Below, piece after piece: positions 7,902-15,696 of a DNA stretch of 64,000 bases. The DNA is from Pectobacterium carotovorum. GTDB lineage: Bacteria > Pseudomonadota > Gammaproteobacteria > Enterobacterales > Enterobacteriaceae. The notes beneath the pieces were generated by a model. It was given only the letters and a program-made list of their open reading frames with translations, made no database searches and was not told where the DNA came from. The translations under genes were made by a program, and so were the position numbers. The DNA lies in the NCBI RefSeq assembly GCF_033898505.1, contig NZ_JAXAFK010000001.1, positions 2,480,001 through 2,544,000 of the forward strand, read 5' to 3'. Position 1 is the first letter of the stretch, and every line of letters starts with the position of its first letter.

Positions 7902-8663
7902 ATGACGGAACTGATAGTACACGCAAGCAGATATATGATTGAACCTATGGTTCAAGAAGAAAAAGTGCGGCAAATCTTTTCTCGCAGGCTGGCACTAGCC
8001 TGTAACAGAGCGGGAATGGAAAATCATGGACGCCAAGCAGATATAGCTGCGGCGCTTGGCGTCACGCCTAAAGCCGTCAGTAAATGGTTCAATGCAGAGT
8101 CAATTCCCAGAAGGGGAAAAATTGCTGAACTAGCCGACTATATCGGGGCACAGACTAACTGGTTGCTTGGTGAAGGAGAGGAAGATCAAGCAACATCTGT
8201 AGACGCAAAGTACAACACAAGAAATAGCTTTTATCGTGTTGATGTTCTGGATGTTAAAGCCAGTGCCGGTAACGGGTATTTGGTGTCTACTGATTTTATC
8301 GAAACCATTCGAGCCATTGAGTACACAAACGATCAGGCCATTGCTCTCTTTGGTAATCGCCCTGCGGAATCAGTAAAAGTGATTACTGTTAGCGGCGATA
8401 GCATGGAAGGCACTATCGAGCCCGGAGACCAAATTTTCCTTGATATGAATGTCACTGAATTTGATACCGACGGCATCTATGTATTCGTGTTCGGTAAGAC
8501 TCTGCATGTTAAACGTCTGCAAATGCAAAAGAACCGCATTGCCGTTCTGTCAGACAACAAACTTTACGAACCTTGGTACATCGAAGAAGGTGACGAAGAT
8601 CAGTTTCGCATCATGGCTAAGGTTATGCTTCGGCAGTCCATTGAGTACAAACGTTTTGCCTGA
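7902..8663 (+). CDS. CI-like phage repressor with S24 (LexA-type) peptidase domain
   Basis: A 253-residue repressor. The N-terminal helix-turn-helix (QADIAAALGVTPKAVSKWFN) is followed by a LexA-like autopeptidase domain with Ser in V-S-G-D-S-M-E-G and Lys in G-K-T-L-H-V-K-R. A candidate Ala-Gly cleavage bond lies in the S-A-G-N-G stretch. It keeps the prophage silent and should self-cleave when RecA is activated. The start is uncertain: ATGs at 7902, 7935 and 7947 are in frame and none has a good ribosome site. The 7947 ATG sits in the spacer of a perfect operator palindrome and would give a leaderless-style transcript as for lambda cI. Confidence 0.85.
   Translation: MTELIVHASRYMIEPMVQEEKVRQIFSRRLALACNRAGMENHGRQADIAAALGVTPKAVSKWFNAESIPRRGKIAELADYIGAQTNWLLGEGEEDQATSVDAKYNTRNSFYRVDVLDVKASAGNGYLVSTDFIETIRAIEYTNDQAIALFGNRPAESVKVITVSGDSMEGTIEPGDQIFLDMNVTEFDTDGIYVFVFGKTLHVKRLQMQKNRIAVLSDNKLYEPWYIEEGDEDQFRIMAKVMLRQSIEYKRFA
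7939..7955. promoter_or_regulatory. Perfect 17-bp operator palindrome at the repressor start
   Basis: TTGAACC-TAT-GGTTCAA is a perfect inverted repeat (7-base arms, 3-base spacer), the size of lambdoid operators. It covers the possible ATG at 7947, so repressor bound here would touch its own start region, suggesting autoregulation. Confidence 0.6.
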
Positions 8664-9079
8664 GAGTCCTTCCAGGATGTAACTCAGCTTTTCTACCTAT
8701 GCCATTAAACGCTTACTGTAAGACAAGCGACACGTTGATCACTCGTTAAGTTCATCTAAAATCAATCTTGTAAGAGCTTCTAAGGAACTCTTGCAAGACT
8801 GTGACTACATAACGTTAGTAAAACGCATTAATAGGATAGAAAATGTAGCTTGTTTAAGCTTAGAGTCTCGATAAAACGGAACTAAACTTAATCTTTAAAC
8901 ACTTGTCACAATGATTACGGTCAACCTATCTATCGATTAGATAGTTGCAATGTTACTTACTTCACCCTTTGTTCCTATTGCGAACATTGTGATTTTGGTA
9001 CAAACTTCTGTCACACGGATCCGTACAGCAATTATGCTATACCGTTTGGTGTGATGTATAACATGAGAGGACACCCCAC
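8664..9079. other. Non-coding stretch after the repressor gene
   Basis: AT-rich sequence without a supported gene. The last 80 bases (with TATGCT near 9034) probably hold the promoter for the downstream 74-codon gene, but I cannot assign a confident -35. No tRNA or strong hairpin was seen. Confidence 0.4.
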
Positions 9080-9304
9080 ATGAAAGGTACGACTAAGCGC
9101 TTTTTAGGTGCGATGGGTTCTATCCTTGATATAAGCCCGTCTGGAAACTACAGCGAATACCGGAATGTTTCTTCAGATGCAGAGCTAATACGAGAAGATT
9201 GGATGTCTGTAGGTAATCAAATCAGGGAAGCTATTGCCAACCATGAACCGCAAGAAAACACATCGAAAATCTATCCCAAAGCAACAGTCAGGCCAACTTG
9301 TTAA
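9080..9304 (+). CDS. Small phage protein upstream of DUF2335 gene (74 aa)
   Basis: A 74-residue soluble protein starting MKGTTKRFLGAMGSILDISP, with GAGAGG about 10 bases upstream. It overlaps the next gene by about 60 bases in another frame, which suggests the two are expressed together. I do not recognise a domain. Its position next to the repressor, in the arm active in lysogens, is typical of lysogenic conversion or superinfection genes, but no function can be read from the sequence. Confidence 0.6.
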   Translation: MKGTTKRFLGAMGSILDISPSGNYSEYRNVSSDAELIREDWMSVGNQIREAIANHEPQENTSKIYPKATVRPTC

Positions 9305-9794
9305 TCAGCCCGCAGCGACATCAACCAGGGCTCAAGATGGCAAGGCAGAGCTTTTAGTTAATGAGGTTGTAAAAAACCCCCAAGTCTTAGAACGTCTATT
9401 GCATAGACCTGAAGTGGCGGGTTTTATGATGCAAATTTCAACAACGCATCGTTCTGGACCTCTGCCCGAAGCTGAAGAACTCGCCAGATACGACAAGGTT
9501 TCTCCCGGTTTTGCGAGAGAAATAATGGATATGGCTAAAAGCGCTCAGGAATTTAGACAAGATCAAGGTAAAAAATCTCTGTCAGGTGCCATATGGAAAG
9601 ACAGGATTGGACAGATATTCGCATTAGTGTGTGTTTTTGTTTTTTCCTATATAGCTATAGAGATGATCAATAAGGAGGCGTATGGATACGCAACTATCTT
9701 ATTAGGCGTTGAACTTGTGGCTTTGGCTGGCGTTTTCGTCTTTGGCCGAACCGATAACAAACCACCCAAAGAAGAACAAAAAAAGAAAAAATAA
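9243..9794 (+). CDS. DUF2335 membrane protein
   Basis: A 183-residue protein with the DUF2335 signature (SGPLPEAEELARYDKVSPGF, about 80-100), a helical middle, and two C-terminal transmembrane segments (about 125-142 and 150-168) before a Lys-rich tail. DUF2335 proteins are small predicted membrane proteins common in prophages; the function is not established. The ATG at 9243 is preferred to a TTG at 9234. With the repressor-proximal position, superinfection exclusion is a reasonable hypothesis, not a demonstrated role. Its gene ends just before a strong terminator. Confidence 0.75.
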   Translation: MNRKKTHRKSIPKQQSGQLVNQPAATSTRAQDGKAELLVNEVVKNPQVLERLLHRPEVAGFMMQISTTHRSGPLPEAEELARYDKVSPGFAREIMDMAKSAQEFRQDQGKKSLSGAIWKDRIGQIFALVCVFVFSYIAIEMINKEAYGYATILLGVELVALAGVFVFGRTDNKPPKEEQKKKK

Positions 9795-9810
9795 ATACTT
9801 TATCTATAAT

Positions 9811-9838
9811 CCCGCTAAAACTATGGCGGGATTTTTTT
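9811..9838 (+). terminator. Rho-independent terminator after the DUF2335 gene
   Basis: CCCGC (9811-9815) pairs with GCGGG (9826-9830), extended by AAT/ATT, and is followed by TTTTTTT. This ends the repressor-proximal transcript. Confidence 0.8.
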
Positions 9839-10324
9839 CGTCTGTAGTTTGGTGATTCCTCCTAGCTCCGCCCTTCTCGGTACTTACGCCTTCCCTATCG
9901 TAAAAATAAATCCATTTAAAGTTCATAAGGTTAATTACTCTTTTTTATAAATGTACTTTTTGTACTTGATTGAAATGAACCATTGGTACATTATTCATTT
10001 CAACAAGTGACCGCTTAGACCCCCAGCACTGCAAAACTGGGGCGAGTGCGAGGGGTGCAGGGGTAGTGAGAGCTACGTCGTGACCAGAGCAAAGGATAAG
10101 TAAACAACTACAGGAGATAAGCCAATGAAGTAATAACCTAACGCGACGACGGTGTTACAGGTCGGGTTCCCACGGCGACGTAGTGAGGGAAAGGAGGCGT
10201 AAAGCATCACTTAGTTACGGGTGGCGTCCGATTTAACGCGTAAGCAGCCTAAAAATGAGCGGATTTACCCTGCCTCTGCCAGTTCGGGGAGGTAGGCATA
10301 AAACCACTGAATGAGGGCAGAAAC
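9839..10324. other. Non-coding region with structured segment
   Basis: About 485 bases with no supported gene. CCCCAG (10021-10026) pairs with CTGGGG (10037-10042), followed by purine-rich sequence up to about 10200. The region could encode a small RNA or the leader of the accessory gene operon that starts at 10325. No promoter is called with confidence. Confidence 0.4.
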
Positions 10325-10483
10325 ATGAAAACTCTCGACTTAGGAAATAACGAAACCATTTCTCGCGGCATAGCAAAAAACGCTGATGGCACGTTTACCG
10401 CGTTGAGTTTCACAAAGAGCAAGACATTCAAAACAAAAGCTGGCGCTGAGCGTTGGCTAGCACGAATGACTCCAGCTGAATGA
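10325..10483 (+). CDS. DUF1391 (YdfA-like) small phage protein (52 aa)
   Basis: A 52-residue protein beginning MKTLDLGNNETISRGI and containing G-T-F-T-A-L-S-F-T-K-S-K-T-F-K-T, closely like YdfA of the E. coli Qin prophage (DUF1391). The function is unknown. It starts a run of small plus-strand genes in the phage arm between immunity and integrase. The C-terminal A-x-R-W-L-A-R is also conserved in the family. Confidence 0.75.
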   Translation: MKTLDLGNNETISRGIAKNADGTFTALSFTKSKTFKTKAGAERWLARMTPAE

Positions 10484-10493
10484 GGGTAAGAGG

Positions 10494-10736
10494 ATGAAGA
10501 TTCACGTTAGAAGAGGAACGGGGAACGGCTGTGATGATATCCCACTCTGTGGGTTCAATAACGCCAGACGGTACAAACATCTTCCCGCCAGTTTTGTGAA
10601 GTCCGCAAAAGAATTCCGCGACACTACTAGCGAAGAGCGCTGTCAGCACTGTGAACAATTGTACCTGATTCAACGTAACAAGCAGCGAAAAGCAAAAGGG
10701 AAGCCGCCAGTCAAAACAGCATTTGAGGGTTTTTAG
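10494..10736 (+). CDS. Small Cys-containing phage protein (80 aa)
   Basis: An 80-residue basic protein, MKIHVRRGTGNGCDDIPLC, with four cysteines in two pairs (Cys13/Cys19 and C-Q-H-C near 50), consistent with one zinc site. It ends in a Lys/Arg-rich stretch. Similar small proteins are common in lambdoid prophages without known function. A GAGG ribosome site lies upstream and the spacing to the YdfA-like gene is 10 bases. Confidence 0.6.
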   Translation: MKIHVRRGTGNGCDDIPLCGFNNARRYKHLPASFVKSAKEFRDTTSEERCQHCEQLYLIQRNKQRKAKGKPPVKTAFEGF

Positions 10737-10808
10737 TGACTTCACCCTGCGCCCACCAGCTGCACGGGCGCATGAATGAAATCTCTACCACCAGCAGTTG
10801 AGGTCATT

Positions 10809-10976
10809 ATGAAACCTGACACCAACAAAAAACGCCTATCCCCCGCACAACATTTATGGCTGGTTCAGCGTATGCGGTCGTATGGAAACTGTCTGGAAAA
10901 TGCAGGCATTCCACCAGCAGCAACATTCCGGCTCGCGATGTTATCGGGAAAGAGGATTCTCGCAGAATTACAGTAA
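10809..10976 (+). CDS. Hypothetical phage protein (55 aa)
   Basis: A 55-residue helical, basic protein starting MKPDTNKKRLSPAQHLWLVQ. The ATG at 10809 has GAGG 6 bases upstream and is preferred to one at 10776. No family recognised; the evidence is the ribosome site, spacing in a run of genes, and a plausible composition. Confidence 0.45.
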   Translation: MKPDTNKKRLSPAQHLWLVQRMRSYGNCLENAGIPPAATFRLAMLSGKRILAELQ

Positions 10977-11148
10977 TTTCGCCTTCACCAGGGCATAACC
11001 GGGCGCGGCTTCGCGTCGCCGGATTCGTAACCGGCGCACAACAGGTAAGGGCATTGGTTACGCACAAAATCCGTGAGGTGCTTAACGTAGAGTGTGAATC
11101 AATGCCCTTACCGTTGTGGTAATACTGCCGCAACACCCTTGTATCTCT

Positions 11149-11216
11149 TGGCGGTCAACCGACCTTCTAACCATCTACGGAGGTGACGATAGAGTTCTGC
11201 GGTTGACCGCCCTTTT
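11149..11216 (+). promoter_or_regulatory. Long 12-bp hairpin with T-tract enclosing a ribosome-site motif
   Basis: GGCGGTCAACCG (11149-11160) is the exact reverse complement of CGGTTGACCGCC (11199-11210). The 38-base loop contains GGAGGTGA, a perfect Shine-Dalgarno core with no ATG after it, and the stem is followed by CTTTTT. It lies just before the 123-codon gene at 11234. It may be a terminator, an attenuator or the 3' end of a small RNA. Confidence 0.55.
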
Positions 11217-11233
11217 TACAGAGAGAAATAGCC

Positions 11234-11605
11234 ATGTCTGAAAATGCTGAAAGCAAATGCACCAATTTCAGCCAACAGATCGCCTACATCAATAAAGGCA
11301 CTCTGGATGCTGAATTGACCGAAACGCTTGCAATGATTATTCAAGCTGTTCGGGAAACCCGCAAAAAAGGCTCGGTGACACTAACACTGAGCGTCGAAAT
11401 GCTGAACACTCGTACAGATGATCAGATGAAAGTAACGCCAGACGTCAAATTCAACAAACCGAAACTGGAACTGGCCGACACGATCATGTTTTCAACTGCT
11501 GACGGCGACCTGCTCCGCGATGACCCTGACCAAGTTCAGATGGATTTAAAGGTTATCGAAACAAAAAGCGGCGCTGCACCAATCCGGCTGCAATCTAACA
11601 GCTAA
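11234..11605 (+). CDS. Phage protein preceding a YfdQ homologue (YfdP-like position)
   Basis: A 123-residue protein (MSENAESKCTNFSQQIAYIN) with a helical N-terminus and a likely beta-rich C-terminus. In E. coli prophage CPS-53 the yfdQ gene has a protein of similar length, YfdP, just upstream; by order this could be its counterpart, but I do not claim sequence identity. The function is unknown. It lies 40 bases before the DUF2303 gene with which it probably shares an mRNA. Confidence 0.6.
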   Translation: MSENAESKCTNFSQQIAYINKGTLDAELTETLAMIIQAVRETRKKGSVTLTLSVEMLNTRTDDQMKVTPDVKFNKPKLELADTIMFSTADGDLLRDDPDQVQMDLKVIETKSGAAPIRLQSNS

Positions 11606-11645
11606 TTTCTTCAATTAGCTATCCCTCTTAAAGAAGGAAATACCT

Positions 11646-12458
11646 ATGTCACAAGTTGTTGACGGCTCTGCCGTGTCTGAAATTCGTAATCTGGCTATTG
11701 AAGCGCATAAGCTGGATACCAATATTCCGACATCTGTTGTACCTACCAGTCATCGTGTCGAATCTCTGGAACAGTTTCAATTAAACCCGTATCTGATTCG
11801 TCATAACGTTGACCTGATTTCAATCACATCGCTCATCGCGTATGTCCAAAAATACAAAGACGAGCGCACCGCGATTTTTGCTGACAACACAAAAACGAAA
11901 GTGGTTGCCGTTCTTGACTATCACGCCTCCCATTCATCGCCTGAATGGGGAAAACATAAGGCCGTTTACGATTGCCCATTCTCGAAAGAGTGGCAAGAGT
12001 GGGCTGGGCGCAATGGACGCATGCAAAGCCAGATCGATTTCGGTGAATTTATCGAAAACCATATCAGCGATATTGCTGCGGTCGGCGAAACCTACGCTGG
12101 GCCGTCTGGTGTGGAACTGCTGGAAATGGTTCTGGCATTCCAAGAAACGCGTAAGTCTGAATTCAAGTCTGTTAAACGTCTGCATGACGGTACAACGCAG
12201 TTTGCGTATTCAGATGAAAAATCAGGCGGCGGCAATACTCAGTTGCCGGAAAAAATCAGCCTCGCTATCGCGCCCTTTCATAACGGCAACACATATCAAG
12301 TTGATGCCCGATTCCGTTACCGCATCAAAGAGGGTCAGTTGATTCTTTGGTACGAGCTGATCGACCCTGAAAAAATCGTAGAGCATGCATTCAGTGAAAT
12401 CGTTACTGAACTGCAAACCGCATTCGAAAACGTCCCGATTTACGAAGGTTCTATCTAA
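11646..12458 (+). CDS. DUF2303 (YfdQ-like) phage protein
   Basis: A 270-residue protein of the DUF2303 family, as in YfdQ of the CPS-53 prophage. Recognisable blocks include the L-E-Q-F-Q-L-N-P region (about 40), a D-Y-H-A-S-H-S-S-P-E-W segment (about 90), and the W-Q-E-W-A-G-R-N-G stretch. The function is not known. A ribosome site AAGGAAA lies upstream. Between it and the ParB-like gene is a short hairpin (12482-12505) without a T-tract. Confidence 0.75.
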   Translation: MSQVVDGSAVSEIRNLAIEAHKLDTNIPTSVVPTSHRVESLEQFQLNPYLIRHNVDLISITSLIAYVQKYKDERTAIFADNTKTKVVAVLDYHASHSSPEWGKHKAVYDCPFSKEWQEWAGRNGRMQSQIDFGEFIENHISDIAAVGETYAGPSGVELLEMVLAFQETRKSEFKSVKRLHDGTTQFAYSDEKSGGGNTQLPEKISLAIAPFHNGNTYQVDARFRYRIKEGQLILWYELIDPEKIVEHAFSEIVTELQTAFENVPIYEGSI

Positions 12459-12536
12459 CCCACCCTAAGTAAGTGAAGCCTTATGCGCGGCCTGTGCTGC
12501 GCATAGTGAAGCATTTACCCGACACAGGAAAATACT

Positions 12537-13376
12537 ATGGCGACATTAAACCAACGCTATGCCAGCAAAGAAACTGGTATCACGGTTAGAAAAACCCACC
12601 TCGTCCCAATCTCAGAAATTTATGCCGAGGACGGGTATAACGTCCGCGAACTGGACCCAGCACACGTAGCTGAGTTCAAAGATGCGTTTATTGCTGGGGA
12701 ATATATTCCGCCGTTAGCTGTAGAAGTAACAGAGCACGGCGTAAAGGTGATTGACGGTCACCACCGTTTTGCTGGCGCTAAAGCAGCAAATGAAGCGGGT
12801 CATGAGATTTTGCGACTTGAGTGTAAAGATTTTGTCGGAACAGAGGCCGATAAAATCGCGTTCATGGTCACGAGCTCTCAAGGGTTGGCGCTAACACCAC
12901 TGGAGCGTGGGGCAGCATATCACCGCTTATATAATCAGGGCTGGTCAAACGCTCAGATTGCAGCGAAAGTGAAGCGGTCTGAATCCGACATTATTCAGCA
13001 CCTTCAGTTACATCAAGACTGCTCACCGTATTTAAAAAGCCTCGTCCGCTCTGGCTCTCTGAATTACGCGCTAGCTATCGATATCAATCGCGAGCACGGT
13101 GTTTATGCCGATAAAGTTGCATCGGGCCTTATGGAGAAAGCAGAGGCGGCTGGTAAAAAGAAAATAACAAAATCTATCGCCAAACCCCAATTCCCAGCAG
13201 CAAAAACCAAACGGCTGATCGAACTGATTTATAAGTCGGCTCCAATCGTTAGCGAAGGGAGCAGTCGGGATTATTTGCTCTTGCCTGTCGGCGTTAAAGA
13301 CGAAGTCGTGCGCATTCTGGATGAGTTCAAAAAATACTGTGAGGCAGAGAATGCAACTGAATCTCAGCCAGAATAA
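12537..13376 (+). CDS. ParB/Spo0J-like nuclease-fold protein
   Basis: A 279-residue protein with an N-terminal ParB/Srx-fold domain (about 20-110), including N-V-R near 35 and D-G-H-H-R (73-77). A helix-turn-helix follows (NAQIAAKVKRSESDIIQHLQL, about 138-158). This is the two-domain plan of ParB-type DNA-binding proteins, some of which are CTPases or nucleases. There is no ParA and the prophage is integrated, so plasmid-style partitioning is unlikely; a regulatory or DNA-processing job is more plausible. It overlaps the next gene by 26 bases. Confidence 0.75.
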   Translation: MATLNQRYASKETGITVRKTHLVPISEIYAEDGYNVRELDPAHVAEFKDAFIAGEYIPPLAVEVTEHGVKVIDGHHRFAGAKAANEAGHEILRLECKDFVGTEADKIAFMVTSSQGLALTPLERGAAYHRLYNQGWSNAQIAAKVKRSESDIIQHLQLHQDCSPYLKSLVRSGSLNYALAIDINREHGVYADKVASGLMEKAEAAGKKKITKSIAKPQFPAAKTKRLIELIYKSAPIVSEGSSRDYLLLPVGVKDEVVRILDEFKKYCEAENATESQPE

Positions 13377-13572
13377 AGCCCCGTTGTGGATTTCAGAAAA
13401 GGCGTGCGCCCTTTTAAAACAGGTAAGTGCTGGTCGAGTTATTCCCCGTAAAACATACGGTAAAAAATATCAGACGTTACGCGTAAATAAACGCTGGCGT
13501 CTGTTGTGTCGGGATGGCACGAGCTGGGAGCTACTCACTCACAATGATTACAACAACCTGATCGACAAATAA
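13351..13572 (+). CDS. Small protein with ParE-like toxin-domain similarity
   Basis: A 73-residue protein starting at an ATG at 13351 with GAGG upstream, overlapping the ParB-like gene in another frame. The segment Y-Q-T-L-R-V-N-K-R-W-R-L-L-C-R-D-G resembles the ParE-like toxin domain seen in small phage proteins, where a beta-hairpin of this type recurs. There is no obvious antitoxin partner. I treat toxin activity as unproven; the fold resemblance is moderate. The gene ends at a terminator. Confidence 0.5.
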   Translation: MQLNLSQNKAPLWISEKACALLKQVSAGRVIPRKTYGKKYQTLRVNKRWRLLCRDGTSWELLTHNDYNNLIDK

Positions 13573-13575
13573 CGA

Positions 13576-13600
13576 GCCTCGCCACCAGCGAGGCTTTTTT
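13576..13600 (+). terminator. Rho-independent terminator
   Basis: GCCTCGC (13576-13582) pairs with GCGAGGC (13588-13594), followed by TTTTTT. It ends the transcript carrying the YfdQ-like and ParB-like genes. Confidence 0.85.
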
Positions 13601-13612
13601 ATTGGAGGTTTT

Positions 13613-13852
13613 ATGCGTCACATCATAAGGGGAAAGTTAACCCCAGCAGAACGTGAAGCGGCTATAGAAGCCCTGAACAGCCACCAGCAGCGATACGGAA
13701 ACTACGCCAAACCAAAAACCAGCTCAACATATCGCGTCAAAATAGATGGTCGTATTGTTCCCGTCGAAATCGTCAATAGAAGCGCATCTTACGTTGCAAC
13801 CGTAATGAATGGTCATCGTTCTCTGCAAAAGATGTGCGGGGTGCCAGCATGA
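13613..13852 (+). CDS. Hypothetical phage protein (79 aa)
   Basis: A 79-residue basic protein, MRHIIRGKLTPAEREAAIEAL, with a helical N-terminus and a beta-rich C-terminal half. The ribosome site GGAGG is well placed. The stop overlaps the start of the DGQHR gene (ATGA), so expression is coupled. No family recognised. Confidence 0.6.
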   Translation: MRHIIRGKLTPAEREAAIEALNSHQQRYGNYAKPKTSSTYRVKIDGRIVPVEIVNRSASYVATVMNGHRSLQKMCGVPA

Positions 13853-14931
13853 AAAAAGAGAGCAGCAAAATAGGTGATTATTTCTTTGAGTTCCCAGCAT
13901 CGCGGGGGTTGCAGGGCGATACCCTTGTTCTGATGATGACCGTTCCGGCTCGTACTCTTTCGCGCGTTTTAGCATCAGATAACGTGGGAGGCACTCTTGA
14001 GCGGTCACAGCGTGAGCTCAACCCCGCACGGGCAAAGAAATTTTATCAGTACCTGGTGAACGCGTACGAAAAAAAGGAGCCATTCATCATCCCACCGCTT
14101 GTCGGGAACTGTAACTCGGAAATTGAGTTTGACGAGTTCGGCAATACAAATGTCGGAGTGGTCAGATTCCCTATGGACGCCGAGATTAAGCTGTTCGACG
14201 GTCAACATCGCGCGGCAGGTATTACAGAATACTGTCGCACCATAGATGAGCCGCTCCACGTGCCGCTTATGCTGACACATAAGTTACCACTGAATACTCG
14301 GCAACAGTTTTTCTCTGATATCAACAACAACGTTTCTAAGCCCGCTGCGGCTATCAATATGGCGTACGACGGGCGAAATAGCGCAGCCCAGGAGATAGTG
14401 AAATTTCTCACGCAGCACACTGTGTTTGCTGAAATCACTGATTTTGAGCACAACGCTGTACCAGCGAAAAGCAATATGTGGGTCAGTTTTAAGGCACTTA
14501 GCGATGCTACAGATAAGTTCTCTACCGTGGCAGGTAAAAGGCTGGAAGCCGGAGACATTGAAGCCATCTGGGAAGCGTGGCTGTTAATGACCGCCATTGA
14601 TGATATTCGCCACGGTACTAATCAGGGGGAATATAAACGCGACTACATTCAATTCCACGCTGTGATGATCAATGCGTTTGGTTATGCCATCCAACGCCTA
14701 CTTGCCGATCACTCCGTGCGTGAAGTAACAGCGATGGTTGAGTCTCTCGCTCTCGATACGGGGGTCTCTGAGCTCGAAGATTTTTTCCTGATATCCAGTT
14801 GGGGTGGGATTTGCGCCAATACCGACAAGGAAAAACCTACTGTCATTGTGAATGTGGCTGCACAGAAGGCGGCAGCGGAGCGTTTAGTTAGTGCAATTAA
14901 ATCAAAAAAACTGCGCGGAGGTGGGGTGTGA
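13849..14931 (+). CDS. DGQHR-domain protein (DndB-like)
   Basis: A 360-residue protein with the D-G-Q-H-R motif at 117-121, followed by F-S-D-I-N-N-N-V-S-K-P (about 150-160). Both are hallmarks of the DGQHR/DndB family. DndB regulates phosphorothioate DNA modification in bacteria, but phage relatives stand alone and have no assigned role. No dndA, C, D or E genes are in the window. The start at 13849 overlaps the previous stop; a GTG 15 bases earlier is less likely. The next gene overlaps its stop (GTGA). It may help phage DNA avoid host restriction, which is speculation. Confidence 0.75.
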   Translation: MKKESSKIGDYFFEFPASRGLQGDTLVLMMTVPARTLSRVLASDNVGGTLERSQRELNPARAKKFYQYLVNAYEKKEPFIIPPLVGNCNSEIEFDEFGNTNVGVVRFPMDAEIKLFDGQHRAAGITEYCRTIDEPLHVPLMLTHKLPLNTRQQFFSDINNNVSKPAAAINMAYDGRNSAAQEIVKFLTQHTVFAEITDFEHNAVPAKSNMWVSFKALSDATDKFSTVAGKRLEAGDIEAIWEAWLLMTAIDDIRHGTNQGEYKRDYIQFHAVMINAFGYAIQRLLADHSVREVTAMVESLALDTGVSELEDFFLISSWGGICANTDKEKPTVIVNVAAQKAAAERLVSAIKSKKLRGGGV

Positions 14932-15173
14932 GTTTCTTCATTGAAATGCGCTGTGAAAAACGCGGAGAGGGTCGTTCGCCGTATGGTGGGAACCGCTGTT
15001 TGTCAGACGACAACAATGGCCCGTTTGTCATGGCTGATGACAGTAAAAAATCGGTCAATGACGTTATGTCGGATTTATTGAGTGATGCTGTCGGTTCTGG
15101 TTGGAAACGTATTCGCGGTGTCGGTTGGGTATGTCCGAATTGCTTAAAGCACATGGCTGAGAATGGTGAATAA
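14928..15173 (+). CDS. Small Cys-rich phage protein (81 aa)
   Basis: An 81-residue protein starting with GTG that overlaps the stop of the DGQHR gene. Cysteines occur as C-E-K (about 9), R-C-L (about 24) and C-P-N-C near the end, a likely zinc ribbon; the C-P-N-C-L-K-H motif resembles those of small phage zinc proteins. The function is unknown. Overlap with its neighbour supports it as a real gene. Confidence 0.6.
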   Translation: MSFFIEMRCEKRGEGRSPYGGNRCLSDDNNGPFVMADDSKKSVNDVMSDLLSDAVGSGWKRIRGVGWVCPNCLKHMAENGE

Positions 15174-15174
15174 C

Positions 15175-15696
15175 ATGAATACTTTGACGAATGAAGCGAT
15201 TAAAAGTCGTATTGAGGCGCTTCGAAACAGCCATGCGCAAAACAAGAATGCTATCACATCAACCTATCTCGTTGATGCCAAAGCGCTTGAAGAATTGCTA
15301 TCACTCCGTGCACTACTGGCGGCTTATGATAAGGCGGCGAAAGAGCCTGTGGCATACATCGTGCAAGACAAGTACGAGCGAGAAAGCGGCAAGGCTGGAT
15401 ACCTAAGTTATTCTCCTGCATCAAAGTATATTTCTGACACAGATATTAACGCGCATGAAATCACATGCACGCCGCTATTTAAAAACGCACCCATGCCTGT
15501 AGTGATAGATGATGTTTTATCAGCAGCTAAAAAGATAGTAAGAGAATTTGAAGAGGCCGAACGGAACAGGGGGCCGATCCGCGATAGATATATCAACCCC
15601 ATGACCCGTAAGGAGGAAATAAATCACATTATGGTTTCTATACCTAAAATTCGTAGTCTCGCCGCAGCAATACTCCAGGGGGCTAGAAATGATTAG
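15175..15696 (+). CDS. Ead/Ea22-like modular phage protein
   Basis: A 173-residue protein. The N-terminal helical part (MNTLTNEAIKSRIEALRNS) is joined to a Y-I-V-Q-D-K-Y ... G-Y-L-S-Y-S-P domain with T-P-L-F near its end, then a helical C-terminus. This mosaic of small modules is characteristic of the Ea22-type proteins of lambdoid phages, whose function is unknown. The start at 15175 (GGTGA upstream) is preferred to 15163. It overlaps the next gene by 8 bases. Confidence 0.5.
   Translation: MNTLTNEAIKSRIEALRNSHAQNKNAITSTYLVDAKALEELLSLRALLAAYDKAAKEPVAYIVQDKYERESGKAGYLSYSPASKYISDTDINAHEITCTPLFKNAPMPVVIDDVLSAAKKIVREFEEAERNRGPIRDRYINPMTRKEEINHIMVSIPKIRSLAAAILQGARND

Noticed and set aside
10856..11122. 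An 88-codon plus-strand reading frame overlapping the 55-codon phage gene
   Set aside because: It has no ribosome site, overlaps a better supported gene and its composition is unlike a phage protein; probably a chance frame.
13849..14931. A DNA phosphorothioation (Dnd) system
   Set aside because: Only a DndB-like protein is present; no dndA, C, D or E genes.
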